Assembly: GCA_002270565.1 (NCBI GenBank)
Contig: NQMI01000072.1
Coordinates: 9,664 to 73,663 of the forward strand
Length of the DNA stretch: 64,000 nt
Direction: 5' to 3'
Origin: Stenocarpella maydis
Lineage: Eukaryota > Ascomycota > Sordariomycetes > Diaporthales > Diaporthaceae
How positions within the stretch are numbered: position 1 is the first letter of the stretch; the number at the start of each line of letters is the position of its first letter. This document shows, one piece after another, positions 48,416 to 60,139 of the stretch. The translations under genes and the position numbers were made by a program. Under the pieces are notes generated by a model. The model saw nothing but the letters and a program-made list of their open reading frames with translations. It had not been told where the DNA came from and did no database searches.

Positions 48416-51109
48416 TCTTATCGTGGTTCCTTTGATGATCTATATCCATATCACTATCATCAGGTTCTTGAAATATGTATCTCAAGTAGATATGGACGTT
48501 GTTGTGTCCACCTAATGCCCTCATAATCGCGTTCGCAAATTTCTCGTATTCTAACTGGGTCGGTGATACAGATCTCCGGCAGCCGAGTAATCTTTCCTGG
48601 ATATCAGGGGCGCGTCACAGCATGCAATACAGATCTTATGGAGTTGGGTATACCATTGCCACTTGCCCTGCTCTCGGACCCCTTGCTTGTAGATAAAATG
48701 CCCTTGGAGTGTCGCCCAAGCGTTGACCTATGGACTCTCAAGGTTTACGGTCCTGGGCCTCTTCGATGTAGGTTCTTTTTTGTCAGTGGTAGAAGTCGTT
48801 CCAGTGTTGCAATGGCTTGGTAATCAGCTCTCCAGCGTGTTGGGCCTCCACGACGGCGTCTGGGAACCCATCGTTATGGTGTCGAATCTAAGGTCATGGG
48901 ATCAATTGGCTCAGATTGAATACTCGGCTGTATCTTTGGGTCTGAGTCTGTAGGCAATGAAGCCAGAGAAATGCGCCAGATTGAATGTAAATAGCTTGCA
49001 ACAATATACATAGTTAGGTGTATTCGTCTGTATCCTGCGAGGCTTCCTGGCTGGTTTGGGTTCTGCGAGCCTCGAGTCTTCGTTTTGGCTGATATCTTTG
49101 TTATCTTAAACAGCTGATGACTGGAAGGTTCTTCGTTTCGACTAAACTCAGCTGATGTCGTGTTTCGTAGCTGCAGTAGCACTGCAGCAAAGGAGCTTCG
49201 GTTGGCGCACTTCTTGTGGCATGCGTCTCTGCGCAAACTGTAGAAGAAAAAGACTAGCATTCATAAACACGTTGGCAGCACAAATAAGATCGCTGGATGC
49301 CATCCACCAATCCAGCAGGAAGGTCGGTCTAGCCAAAGCTTTGTGAACCCACTCAATACCGAGGAATACATGCACGCGCCATCAGAATCAATATTGCGTC
49401 GTGCACATAACCCCACCTCCCCCTCCCCATCAAAAGAATGCTTCGAAAACTGTTGGAAACTTTCTGACAAACCATGTCGCAGCGTGGAGACAGTGACCCA
49501 TCCGCAGTGAAGCCATCCAGCCCCAGGCATGTTATCGAAGAGTCACATCCTCAAGTTCGCCCTGCCGCAGTGCGATGTTCTTACTTCGTACTGCTACTGC
49601 TCATGCGATTCGATATCGGTGTGCAAAATATTCGCGCGGCTCCTATGTGAAGTCGTTGACTAGGACACAAGTCTAAGAATCTATTTTAAACGGAATTGTA
49701 ATTGATTAAGAACGGGACCAGCTAAGAATTTATATATAAGCCCTGTCCTCTGCACGCTCACACCAATTTTGCAATTTAACAAGAGCAGCCATTAGAATTT
49801 TAACCACTATATTGTTGAACGGTCCGCAGGCGATGCCCGACTCAATTGACAACAATAAAACGATGGTGGCCTAGCGCACAACTGGCACATCGTACACATT
49901 CGAAACGCTTGAAGACTACCTGCGTCTCACGAGACTGCGGGCAGCAGCCCTAACGGCGGCATCTCAAGTGCTACTTGTTTGACAATTGGGCAAGAACAAA
50001 CTTTGAAGAACTAACTTTGAAGACTAAACTTTGAGGGAGCTCTCGGATGGTTGAGGCTTTGGGGTAGCCCGTCGGGGGGCAGGGTACGAGCATATGGCTA
50101 GATCGGGAGCAAAGTTCAAAGGCGCAAGGAAACTAGGTACCAACAACAGGTAGGCATCGGCCTGGTGAGTATAGTGTTTTATCATGCATAATTAGGCAAT
50201 TCCCAAGACCTTGGACCGGAAATGAATGCCATGCTTATAGTACTAGCGGAATAGAGTTTGCATGTTGGGAGCTACTTCTGGCGGTTGTGCTCCCTTTAGC
50301 TTCCATAGTCAGCTTGGGCATCCCGAGCAGCGCCGACAGTCCCGGCTGGATGAACTCAAAAATGCCCGAGTCTCTGCAAGCTCCGGCGGCTGTTGAGCCC
50401 TGATCTGAAGCTTCAAAACATGGAGAGACTGGCAATCGGTCTGGCTTTCAGCCAAGAATGGCACTTGAAGAAAATTATTACGGTTAGACTTTGATATTTA
50501 AAAAGACATTCCTAACCCTTTAAATATTTAAATAAACAAAGTTTATTAATAAATATTAATAAGTTGAAAGTCAGTTAAATTTTATTATATTTATATAATT
50601 CTTAACTATTAGTATTTATTTAGTAAGTAAATATAATCTACAACTAAAAGTAAATACTTTATAAAGAACTAAAAGTTTAAAAATAAAACAACTATTTAAT
50701 TTATTATTCCTCTTATTTTCGAAAACTAACATTATAAAAGTTCTAAATGTTAAAATCTAGATAAATTTATAATAATAAAGTTATAATACTAAACATATTT
50801 TAACATATTTTTAAAGATATATAACGAAATATATAATAAATTAAAAGTTATATTAAATTACTTTAGTAAAGCCTTATAGAAATAATAATATTTTAAGCTC
50901 CCTATTAAGGGTTTATTTACCTAAGTTTTTCTTATTTCCATAAGTAACTTAATTCACCATATACACGTAATATAATGTGCGATGACTTCTCATGAGAGTA
51001 GAAGCTTGCCCAGCTATCCCGGAGATGAATCCAATGCTCATGGGTATAAAATATGATGAAAATGAAAGAAGTAGGAACGCGTCGCCGAGGAGGATCAACA
51101 GGCCAATAA
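48416..51109. other. Intergenic with AT-rich patch
   Basis: No recognisable gene. 50460-50945 is an AT-rich, TA-rich patch like the large repeat blocks and is probably a small RIP-affected insertion. It ends 160 bp from the 3' end of the rhodopsin-domain gene. The rest has normal composition and only short frames. Confidence 0.5.
50460..50945. repeat. Small AT-rich RIP-like patch
   Basis: About 485 bp of almost pure A/T sequence with sharp edges inside a normal-composition region. Probably a mutated transposon fragment. Confidence 0.6.
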
Positions 51110-52916
51110 TCATAACGCCACCCCGGGAAAGGCTCGCGTCTGCGGGCTGGGGGTTGTCGCCAAGAGGCCTTCCTCCACCCTCACCTCGCTGGTGACCAGG
51201 ATGTTGGTCCGGAGTTGCTCGTCGGACACGCTGGACCCAATCAGCCTGGACTCGCTGTCCCTCCTGTCCCTCGCGTCGTCGGCCTGCCTGACCTTGGCCT
51301 TGACGGGCGACTTTGGCTCCTGGGCGCTCACCCACGCCGAGATGTTGTTGTTGTGGTACAGCGCGCCGTCGTTCTCGACGTCGTCGCCCCACCCCGTCTC
51401 GAGCTCGATGTCGCCGCCGCCGCCGCCGTGCCTGCTGCCGCCGTGGGACGACACGACGCCCTCCGAGTCCCCGCTGCCCTTGGACCCCTTGGCGAAGCCG
51501 CCGGCGCCGGGCGCGTGGTGCGACGAGGCGCCCTTCCTGGTCCGCATCCCGCCGAACACGCTGGGCCGCCTGCGGCTCGGGCCCGACGACGGCGTCCTCC
51601 CGTCGTCGGCGTAGTAGCCCGACCTGTCCCTGGCCGTGCGCAGGCCCAGCCACGGGAGCCACGAGGCGAACAGGTGCCGGACCGTCGGGAGGCACGCGCA
51701 CAGGATGGCGCAGTTGAGCTCCACCATCGACCAGATGGCCGCCGGGGCGCCGTAGTAGGACGGGTCGCCCGCGGCGACCGCCTCCCGGAGCTTTGTGGCG
51801 CGGACGATGGAGATGACGCACGTGCTGTTGGTGGCATACGGGTCAGAAAACCTTGCACAGGACTCGGGAGATGAGGACAATGGATGATTGACTCTGGGTC
51901 GAGGTGACGCGGAGCTGGGCTGAAACCCTGCGAGTCCCGTACGGCTGCCGTCTGGAAACCATGACGGGGCAGGGCGTGTGCTCAAGACCCATCTGGGCTG
52001 CGACACGACTCCGCAGGTTCCCCCGAGCCTTGGCCCCTTGTGCAATGTCTGGCCTTCGGGATGTGGTGGTGGTGGTGGCAAGGATCTCATCAGGAAAAAC
52101 TTACAAGAAGCCCAGACAGAACACCAGAATCAAGAGAACCTTCTGCCGGATGGGTAGCTGCAGAGTGTTGATGAGAGGTATGGGAAGGAGGAAAACGATA
52201 AAGTCGGTCGTGATGTTGATTCCCGCGGCGATGTACCAGACGGTCAGGCTGTCGATGCAGTGCGAGGCGAGACTCGGGATGATGTTGCTCAGCGGGGTGC
52301 AGCCGAAGGAGACGAGGATGGACTGCGCGACGTTCCACGAGGTCGAGAAGCAGATGATGATGATGGACAGCCGCTGCAGCCAGGCCGCCATGAAGATGCG
52401 CCTGTACTGCAGGAGCAGGCTGATCTTGACACAGCAGAGGGCCCAGATGTAGAGCTGGATGACGGAAAAGAGTGTCTTCAGCTGGTTCGTCAGGTTCTCC
52501 GGACTGGAAAGCCACCAGTGCCTCCCTGTGCCATAGTATCCCTCTGTGAGGGCTGTTAGCTACATATATGTAGGATGGGATGGTACGGTCGTAGGATGAG
52601 ACCGATTGGGGTCGACAGACCTAAGGCTGTGCAGATATTCACACCGATTGCAAGAATCTAAAGTGGAGGTTAGCCATGATGCTTTCTTTCAAAACCCAAC
52701 ACCAATGGCAAAAGGAATAAGCACAACAAAAACCCATACCTGTGTGATGACTATCATTAAATCATCAAGGCCGGCATTTCGAAGTTGCACGAGTCTCGTG
52801 TACATGCGTAATATGACAATAATCGTGGTGATGGAGCCCAGAGTTGCCGACAGGCCGATCATCAACTCCGACATCGACTCATGGTCTAGAGAGTGGTCGG
52901 GTGGGTTGAGCGACAT
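51110..52916 (-). CDS. Seven-TM fungal rhodopsin-domain (PTH11/SAT4-like) protein
   Basis: Model complement(join(51110..51824, 52105..52543, 52621..52657, 52740..52916)), 455 aa. The exons include one of only 37 nt. The N-terminal MSELMIGLSATLGSITTIIV is the first helix, followed by RMYTRLVQLRNAGLDDLMIV, the TR...G.DD pattern typical of this family. Then come ALCCVKISLLLQYRRIF, a helix with GINITTDFIVFLLPIPLI, and LPIRQKVLLILVFCLGF. The last helix after the 280-bp intron is VISIVRATKLREA...IWSMVELNCAILCACLP. The C-terminal 200 residues are disordered, with Gly/His and Ser/Lys runs. Such proteins are plasma-membrane receptors or sensors (PTH11 group) or of unknown role. Upstream is a CT/GA tract. 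Family fairly secure, ligand unknown. Confidence 0.85.
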
Positions 52917-53008
52917 GGCGACGGTGGCCCGAGTAGGTTAGCCCTCGACGAGTATCAGTCTCTCAAGCCGCGGCCGAGGACGACGGGTCTTCTTTCTCTT
53001 CCTCTTCC

Positions 53009-53026
53009 TCTCTCTCTCTCTCTCTG
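53009..53026. repeat. (CT)n tract in 5' flank
   Basis: About nine CT units, 95-110 bp upstream of the rhodopsin-domain ATG; it reads GA on the coding strand. Such tracts often lie in fungal promoters or 5' UTRs. Confidence 0.8.
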
Positions 53027-55170
53027 AGATGAGGTTAAGTGGCTATGGGGAAATGATCAACTCCGCCGAGACACGCGATGGAAGAAGGCGGTTGAAGGTG
53101 CCTTTGACGAAGACAAAAATATTCCAATATAGCCCTCCACATCCGGCATGCCAGGAACAGAGGTGGCCAGGGTATCGACTTAATACACCAAGCTTCCTTC
53201 TCCTGTCCTCCTTCGTCCCAGCATCAAGACGCGGGCAATCCCAGTGGGCGCGCATAGCGAGTCTTTTAACCCCAATGCCACCCTACATCTCGACTAGTTT
53301 AGTTCGTGCCAACCCAGACAGGGTCGCTGGCCCGCCCAGTGCAACCCCGATTTAATGTCCGAGCACAGCTACTTTGTAAATTGCGGTTGCTAGATCTTGG
53401 GAGCCGGGAGTCCAGGAGTACACAGTATGGCAGTGCTGTCAGTGCGGCGAACTGCACCAGGCCGGTTCCGGGGCCAGGCCCAAGGGGCCTGGCGAACTGG
53501 CATCTTGCATGTGCTGCTGTTGCATGGCGTGCATAGCTTGCATAACAGAAGAGAGGATCACTGGTAGGACAGGATGTGAGAGGGCCCATGAGCGTCTCCT
53601 GCAGAAGCAGCATTTCCTGCAGCATCCCAAGCGTGGCCTCATACGTACGGTATCACAGCCGGTGTTTCCAGGGGTGAGTGCCGGTTTCCTGGCGCAGCGA
53701 ACAGTATCATGTTGGGAAGTTGGCAGAGGGGAGAAGAGGCAAAAAAGCAACGGTAGCGGTGGCTCCAGCTACGTACACGGCTTAGATCAGGCCGGAGTGG
53801 CACGACGGGACAGTGACACCGGCTGCTGCGTATCCCTTTGTCTCGCCACTATCCCGTCACCAAACTCTTGGTAGTTCGTCCCGGTTGAGCAGGGCCGCCT
53901 GGACGCCTAGCCCACGTGTGACTCCGAATTGCAGCTGCATGCACGTGGAGAAGACGCCCAAGACAAGCCTCTTGCAATCCGTCGAGAACATTGGCCATGG
54001 CGGCGATGATATGCATCCCATCGAGGAGCTGATGTTCGGCCGGCCGGTCTGGCCTAACCAGCCTGAGATGTCTGAAAGACGATCGCGCGGCCTACACTAC
54101 ACAATAGACAGTCCACTAAATAACCGGGGCCTTCAAATAAAGTTTCGATCTGCGGTCCACGGACTGGGACGACAGGGTTTGAACTGCTAACGAGTGCCAC
54201 TCTTGGCCCCCGGTCCAATTACAATATACGGGGCTGCAGCCTGGGCTTCCTGCTCGAGTGGTCTGATCCCAGCCCGTGCCTCTTCCACGGTGTGTGTCCA
54301 ATTGGACGCTGGAATCAAAGTTCAACTTGATCGAGGTGGCCTTTTTCCCCATCCATCCCCCCCCCCCCAACGACGCCAACGTCGGTATCTGTGCATTGCC
54401 AAGGTGGCATTCTGCCTTATCAAGGCTTCTAAACTATTTGCAGACAAACCGACATTTGGGCCGTAAAAGACAAGCTCACTAAACTCTCTAGTGAATTCTG
54501 AATGGTTAAGTATTAGCTGATCATACCCTATGATGTGTGGTTATTGTGTGGGCGGTGGTTTGGCCTGAAGGGTTTTAAGTGCACAAATTCGATAGCAAAA
54601 TTCCCGTCCTCCCCCCCAGCCTGGAAGGTTTTCCCCATCGGTGGTATCTGCGGGGCATCAGGGCCGGAGATGAACCCGGAAGCAAATCGGCCTGATGGTC
54701 TTCCCAGAGTCACAATGGGTGTGACCGTCGCAATCTACGTACGCCATCACTGTCACTCACCATCACTTTCCATAACCTGATAACGACTCGTCAGTGGCGG
54801 ACTGGCCATTGTACAATACTACATCTACCTACTACCCACACAATTGTCCCTCGGTATACTACTATAGTCGTCGCTTTTCATGTGGTCTCGAAATCGTCAC
54901 GCAGGCGATGTCCCACTTCCCGCATTGCGCCACGGGCCCAGCATGACTAGTCGCGAGACACGGGTGGCTATGGCGTTTGAGGCTGGCCGCTGTTTATGGT
55001 CCGGTATCACAGTGTCGGCGCCAGCAAAGCTGGTCCCTGGAATCAATCTCAGCTTTCCAGAAGCTGGGGAACAGTGTCCGAGTCTCGACGCTAATAAACT
55101 AATTATCAACGTCCATTGTGCCCGGCCCCATCGGGACAATAGCTGCCCTACGACGGAACACCAAGGGAAA

Positions 55171-55187
55171 CACACACACACACACAC
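55171..55187. repeat. (CA)n microsatellite
   Basis: About eight CA units in the gene-poor stretch. Simple repeat. Confidence 0.85.
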
Positions 55188-56303
55188 CACTAGTACGCGC
55201 CACATACACCTGCGCAGGCAGCCCTCTCATGGCTGCGAGCCCCTCGTCACATGGAGAAGGCATCTTGGACTGCCTGGGAGAGTGCTCCGCAATTGTCAGT
55301 GCGCAGCACTACTAGCAGTCGCCATCATCCGCCCCCGCTCGGCAAATACCTGGCTACCTGGCGCTAGAGACCGTTGAGGACAACCGTAAAAGCCCGTGCA
55401 CTGCCACCCTGCCAGCTGCCTGCTTCCTTTTGAGTCAGGGAACCCGCTGACAAGACGACCCGGGCATGTAAGATGATCGTCTCCCGATTGTAGCGCCTGC
55501 GATCCCCCTCGCCCCGCCGGCCGGCCGGCGGGGCTGGCACGGTTGAGTCGAGGGGGGGGGGGTGGTGGACAGGGGGAACCCCTCGCACTCTTGGCAATTG
55601 GACCTTTACGGGCTGGATACCTATACGGAGTAATGAGATAACAAAGAGACTGCAGACTGCGTGTCGTTGCGACTGGCTGAGTTCCCAACGCCAATTGTTC
55701 GCCGTTGGATGGTGCTGCCGTACCGCACACCCACAGTGGCAGTACACTTGTAAATATTAGCAGATGCTCCGTACGGATACATCCGCCCATACCACCTACT
55801 TTCGCAGCGGATAAAATGGCCTAATACGTCATGTGTACCCTCGCCCAGTCGGTATCCCATTGACATCCCGATGAAACGCGAGGATGGGCCCTCTTCCAAG
55901 GCTATCTGGCCTCTCGGGATCAACATGGCGACGGGATGATTCTGAAACCACGACTCGAATGCCTGTCCTCTGTGCTCGTCCATGTGTCGTGGTAGATATG
56001 GTCTGTGATATCGCTCAACGGCTTCGGAATTATTACCCCCCAGACTGTAAACGGCGGAGTATAATACCGCGCATCTGGGGGGCTCACACGCGACCGGCCT
56101 GGCCTGTATGTTGCCAGCAAACACACAAAACGGCGCTCAGACATCTGGCGACAGCCACATTCTGTACGCGAACCCCCTTCTCAAACCTGGCGAGGTCTCT
56201 CGATTCCTTCCCCCTGGGCTGCCCCGTGTCAAGTGCGATCCTCCCATTGGATCAGTGAGGATATGCCCACTCGGGGCCGTTCATGGGTCGGATGGGAGGG
56301 GGG

Positions 56304-56361
56304 CGTTTGACCATTTGCTCAGCCGCAGGACTCGTTTGACCATTTGCTCAGCTGCAGGACT
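56304..56361. repeat. 29-bp tandem duplication
   Basis: Two adjacent 29-bp copies beginning cgtttgaccatttgctcagc differ at one C/T position, so the duplication is recent. Confidence 0.9.
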
Positions 56362-56885
56362 CGTGCGCCACCGACGCACAGCAAATCCTCGGCGGCCCTC
56401 GCCTCGACTATCTGCGTGCCTGTGCCTGAGGCGTGCGGTGGGCCTCCGCGGTTTCATATCACCTCTGCAGTCTGTACACTACGTAGCCCCTCCTGTATCT
56501 ACACAGGCCAGGGGGGCCACCCACCCGGGCATTTTCTCCGCGAGTGTCTCTTGCTGGCGCACACCCGGCGACACGGATAAAAGAGCAACAACAACAAGAG
56601 CAACAAAAAGAACAGCCGCGACAAGCCACGCGTCATGCGCGATATACGAACTGGGAGAGTGCCAAGTGTGCGCGGTGCAGTTGTGGGGGCAACGGTAGCA
56701 GCACCACCCCGCGGATATCACAGTTCCTGATGTCCTCCCACCCGCTGCCCGTCACAGTAATAATAAGTGCATAGACGCAGGGGAGTACTCTCACTCCTCG
56801 GCAGGCTCGGGCGGCGGCGACCAAGGCCCCAGATCAGCGCGGCCGTTAGACTATATACTGTTATCTACACTAGCAACCGGGCCTT

Positions 56886-56902
56886 CCCCCCCCCCCCCCC
56901 CC
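56886..56902. repeat. 17-nt poly-C tract
   Basis: Seventeen C in a row, the longest of nine C/G runs of at least nine in this window. Confidence 0.95.
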
Positions 56903-59900
56903 GTCAGGGAATGGCCCTGTCGGTGGCAGTCAGTGTCAACCGCGGCCGCCCGGGTGCAGAGCCGTGCATCCGAGGAGGTCCCGGCGTTGCGCAAGCCGGG
57001 GCCACTATCGAATATTGCCACATCTGCAACCGTGGGCGGTGGACTCGCTGTTTAATAAAAGTGCCGTTCCCCCCTGAGGCGAGCGGCCCGGAAAACCAGC
57101 TGGTATTGCTGTTTTGCTGATACCCTAGGGTAGATAGTAGCACTCGGCGAGGCCTTTCACGAACCTTAGCACGTAGGATTGGCACGGTTTACGGTGCAGC
57201 GCGCATCGCCGGGGGGCGCGGGATGCGGGACAAATCTGCCCGGCTATCTAAGGTTAATAACCTGTGCCCCACATGTGGCCAGTAATAAGGGCAAAGCAAG
57301 CACGAGATCTTCGGCTCCGGATGATTTGCATCGTCGTCTGGAGGTCCGGGTCTCTCGTTAAAAAGGGGCGGGAGGGGGGCCGGGTTGTTATCGCGGCAAT
57401 ACGACAGCCTTTTGCGTCCTCGTGCCAGATCTGGAGATTACCCTGCCGATCAGTTACGCTCCGCCACCTGAGGTCGAAGCTGTCCCTAGACGTCTGAGCG
57501 CTCTTTCATCCAGTCTTGATGGCGTCCCGCCTTCACTACCGGCCGAAGCGAGAGTTTGGAGCCCCTGACAGACAGCGGCACCCATGCGCAGCCCAGTCTT
57601 TGGGCGCAGCGATCCCATCTTAGAGCGAGCTGGGCATCAAGCCATGGTCTGTCGTGTGGTTTGTCCAAACACATGTCGCCGGCCCCAGGTTTGGCGAGCT
57701 AGTGGCCGGCCCGGAAGGGCTGCCAACGCCGAGGAAGCCGTGGGACAAAGAGCTGGAGGACCTCAGACGCCCCCGGTCGATGCGTTGTTATTGTTTGGCT
57801 TGGGCATCAGGGCTGACAGCGGCCCTCTCCCCCACCATGTGAAGCCCAGCGAATGTCTCGTTGAGCAGGTGCGCGTACAATCACGCCACCTTGACTGCGT
57901 GGCTGACCTGGGCTCGAACGTAGAGCAGGGCTAGTATGGCGACAGACCAGCCGCGAGGGCACAGTGACGCGGGCTTTCCTGGGACCCCTTGGCGTGGACG
58001 TGGCACCTCTTGGGACCAGAGATATCGAGCATGTCAGGACCGCCACACGACGGCCTGACCGCCCTCTCGGTACCGCCAAGACAGCATACATACGCAGACC
58101 TCCTCCCATCAGCGCCGGTCGGACACCATGTAAGAAATCTGCGGACAGCCCAACCCCTTGGCTAAGTCGCTGGTTGCCCCTGAAGCGAAGGATCCAAGCC
58201 ATGCTCAATCACCGGGAGGGGGGTCTACCAGAATCCCGCTTCTTCTGGTAGGCTTATAAGTCCCTTGGCCGGAGGATGTCGATCCCTGACCTAGCGTCTG
58301 GCCGGGTTCGCGACCCTAAGTCCGGGGCCGTGGACATGAGCCCGTCCTGGCTGGAAGCAATGTCTGACGGGCGCAGAGCTTTGGCAGGGCGAGACGGCGC
58401 CAGGGCATTTGTGGACGTATTCATTGCCCACCGTCGACGGAATCGAAAAAACCTTGATTACGTTACAACGAGATATATCCCAAGGGCTTTGGGCCTGATT
58501 GCAAGACGAGTCCAGTGCAATAGGGGCTCGAATTTGCAAAATTCTCCATTGCAGCGCCTTCGCGTTTCCTCTGGGTGTCAAGCCTGCCTAATAATAGGAG
58601 GCATAAGGGATCACGGCGTATGGCGTTATCGAACCCATAATGAAGGCGCATGATACGTTGAGATGTGTGGATGTTATGCAACTGGGGAGTGGCATGATCA
58701 TGTTGCCAGCTGAAACGAATTGTACCTAGGTAATGGATGCGGTACTATTTGGCCCAAACGAGTATCCGGCACCTAACTATTTGCAAAGCAGAGACCTAGT
58801 AGACAACAATCCGCTAGAAATCTGGTGTTATAGCTCATATCACAATACGAGGTTATTCCACTGCAGGGACTGGATGAAGGAAGGGGGGAAAAGAGACTAC
58901 TTGATGACCGTAGGGGCCACCCTGGACAACACCCCTTCCCCCCCTCGACGGGGAGATGAGTTGATTTGGTTTCGAATTTCTGTGGTGCTTAGAAGATCCA
59001 TTTCCCCTCAAAAAACCCTCAATGGACATGTACCTTGCAATATTAGCGGCTGCGTCTTTGAGCGTTTACGACTGTATGAGGCGACCGCCGCAGCTCCTTA
59101 ATATATAAGGGAATTGTGACCGGATCAAAAACGAAATCAGGGGAGGGCAGATCGAGCGCAAAGCATTCCCCCTCTGCTGATGATCCAAAGTACGGGTAAA
59201 CAACGCCATCGCACTCGCACACAGTTTTTTAAGCAGTCCTTTAGTTACATGTAGAAGGAAAATGCGACCAATACATAAGTATGCAGTCTCTCCGGTTGGG
59301 GGATGTGCAGACAGCGGTTCATGGAAGGCAACAAAGAAGACCGCCTTCATATATGTGTCTTTAAACAGTAGGGAAACCATAATATATTTAATGCCAGACC
59401 TAATTTCATTCTTCATCCAATTATAATTCCTTAATTTCTTTTAAAAAAGAAAAGAGCTATAATAATCCCTTTGTATAATTATAAATACTTAAAACCCTGA
59501 TAAGTATAACTTTATATATAAGTCCAAGCTAAAGATATAGCTTTGGCTATATTACGCTTTATAGAGGATACAAATATCAGATACTTAATTTATCTATTAC
59601 CCCTTAACAACTTTAAACAATACAGCTAAGGGAACATATGCAGATATCTATCTCATCAGTCAAAAAATTGGGGGTGGGGGTCGGATGGGGATGTCGTGCC
59701 TTCGTCAACATGGTCCGGCGAGGCATCATGCTGCTTGCCAGCCGGGAAATAAAGTCCTAAAAAAGAGGATGTGGTTTGAATAAACTGGCTATTCTCAAAC
59801 TGAGCCGGTAACCAGGGATGTCCATTTCAATTTCCGTCCACTACTTGTACATAGAACAACCAAAAGTGAATCAATCCGATTGTATGTTCGCCTCTAATAA

Positions 59901-60139
59901 CGCCTCGCCTCGCACTCCTGATGAGCCCCATAGAAACCTTGCAGTCAGTCATGCCCCCCTCGACCAGCATGCGGGGCACCGCAGAGCCGCCGGTCTGAAT
60001 TTTACAAAGCAATAACCATGCGCAGAACGAAAACAGAACACAAAAGGAAAAATTGGGGGGAGAAGTCCCAGCTGGTCTACCACGTTACAACCAACCCGTG
60101 CAGAGGTAAGCCAGCCACTCAGGCATCAATGGTGGCCCC

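Larger units (their letters stand above)
52917..60139. other. 7.2-kb region without recognisable gene
   Basis: Normal to GC-rich DNA, apart from an AT-rich patch at about 59400-59640. All open frames are short, overlap on several frames and show no known domain or convincing splice-linked coding run. It holds the promoter of the rhodopsin-domain gene at its left end, a (CT)n tract at 53009-53026, C/G homopolymers, a (CA)n tract near 55171-55187 and a 29-bp tandem duplication. Non-coding RNA or rapidly evolving genes cannot be excluded. Confidence 0.5.

Noticed and set aside
50949..51821. Minus-strand Arg/Gly-rich frame (290 codons) overlapping the rhodopsin-domain last exon
   Set aside because: Out-of-frame reading of the same GC-rich exon; no hydrophobic or domain pattern.
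58276..58653. 125-codon plus-strand frame in the gene desert
   Set aside because: Arg-rich, with an overlapping antisense frame of similar length; no family resemblance.
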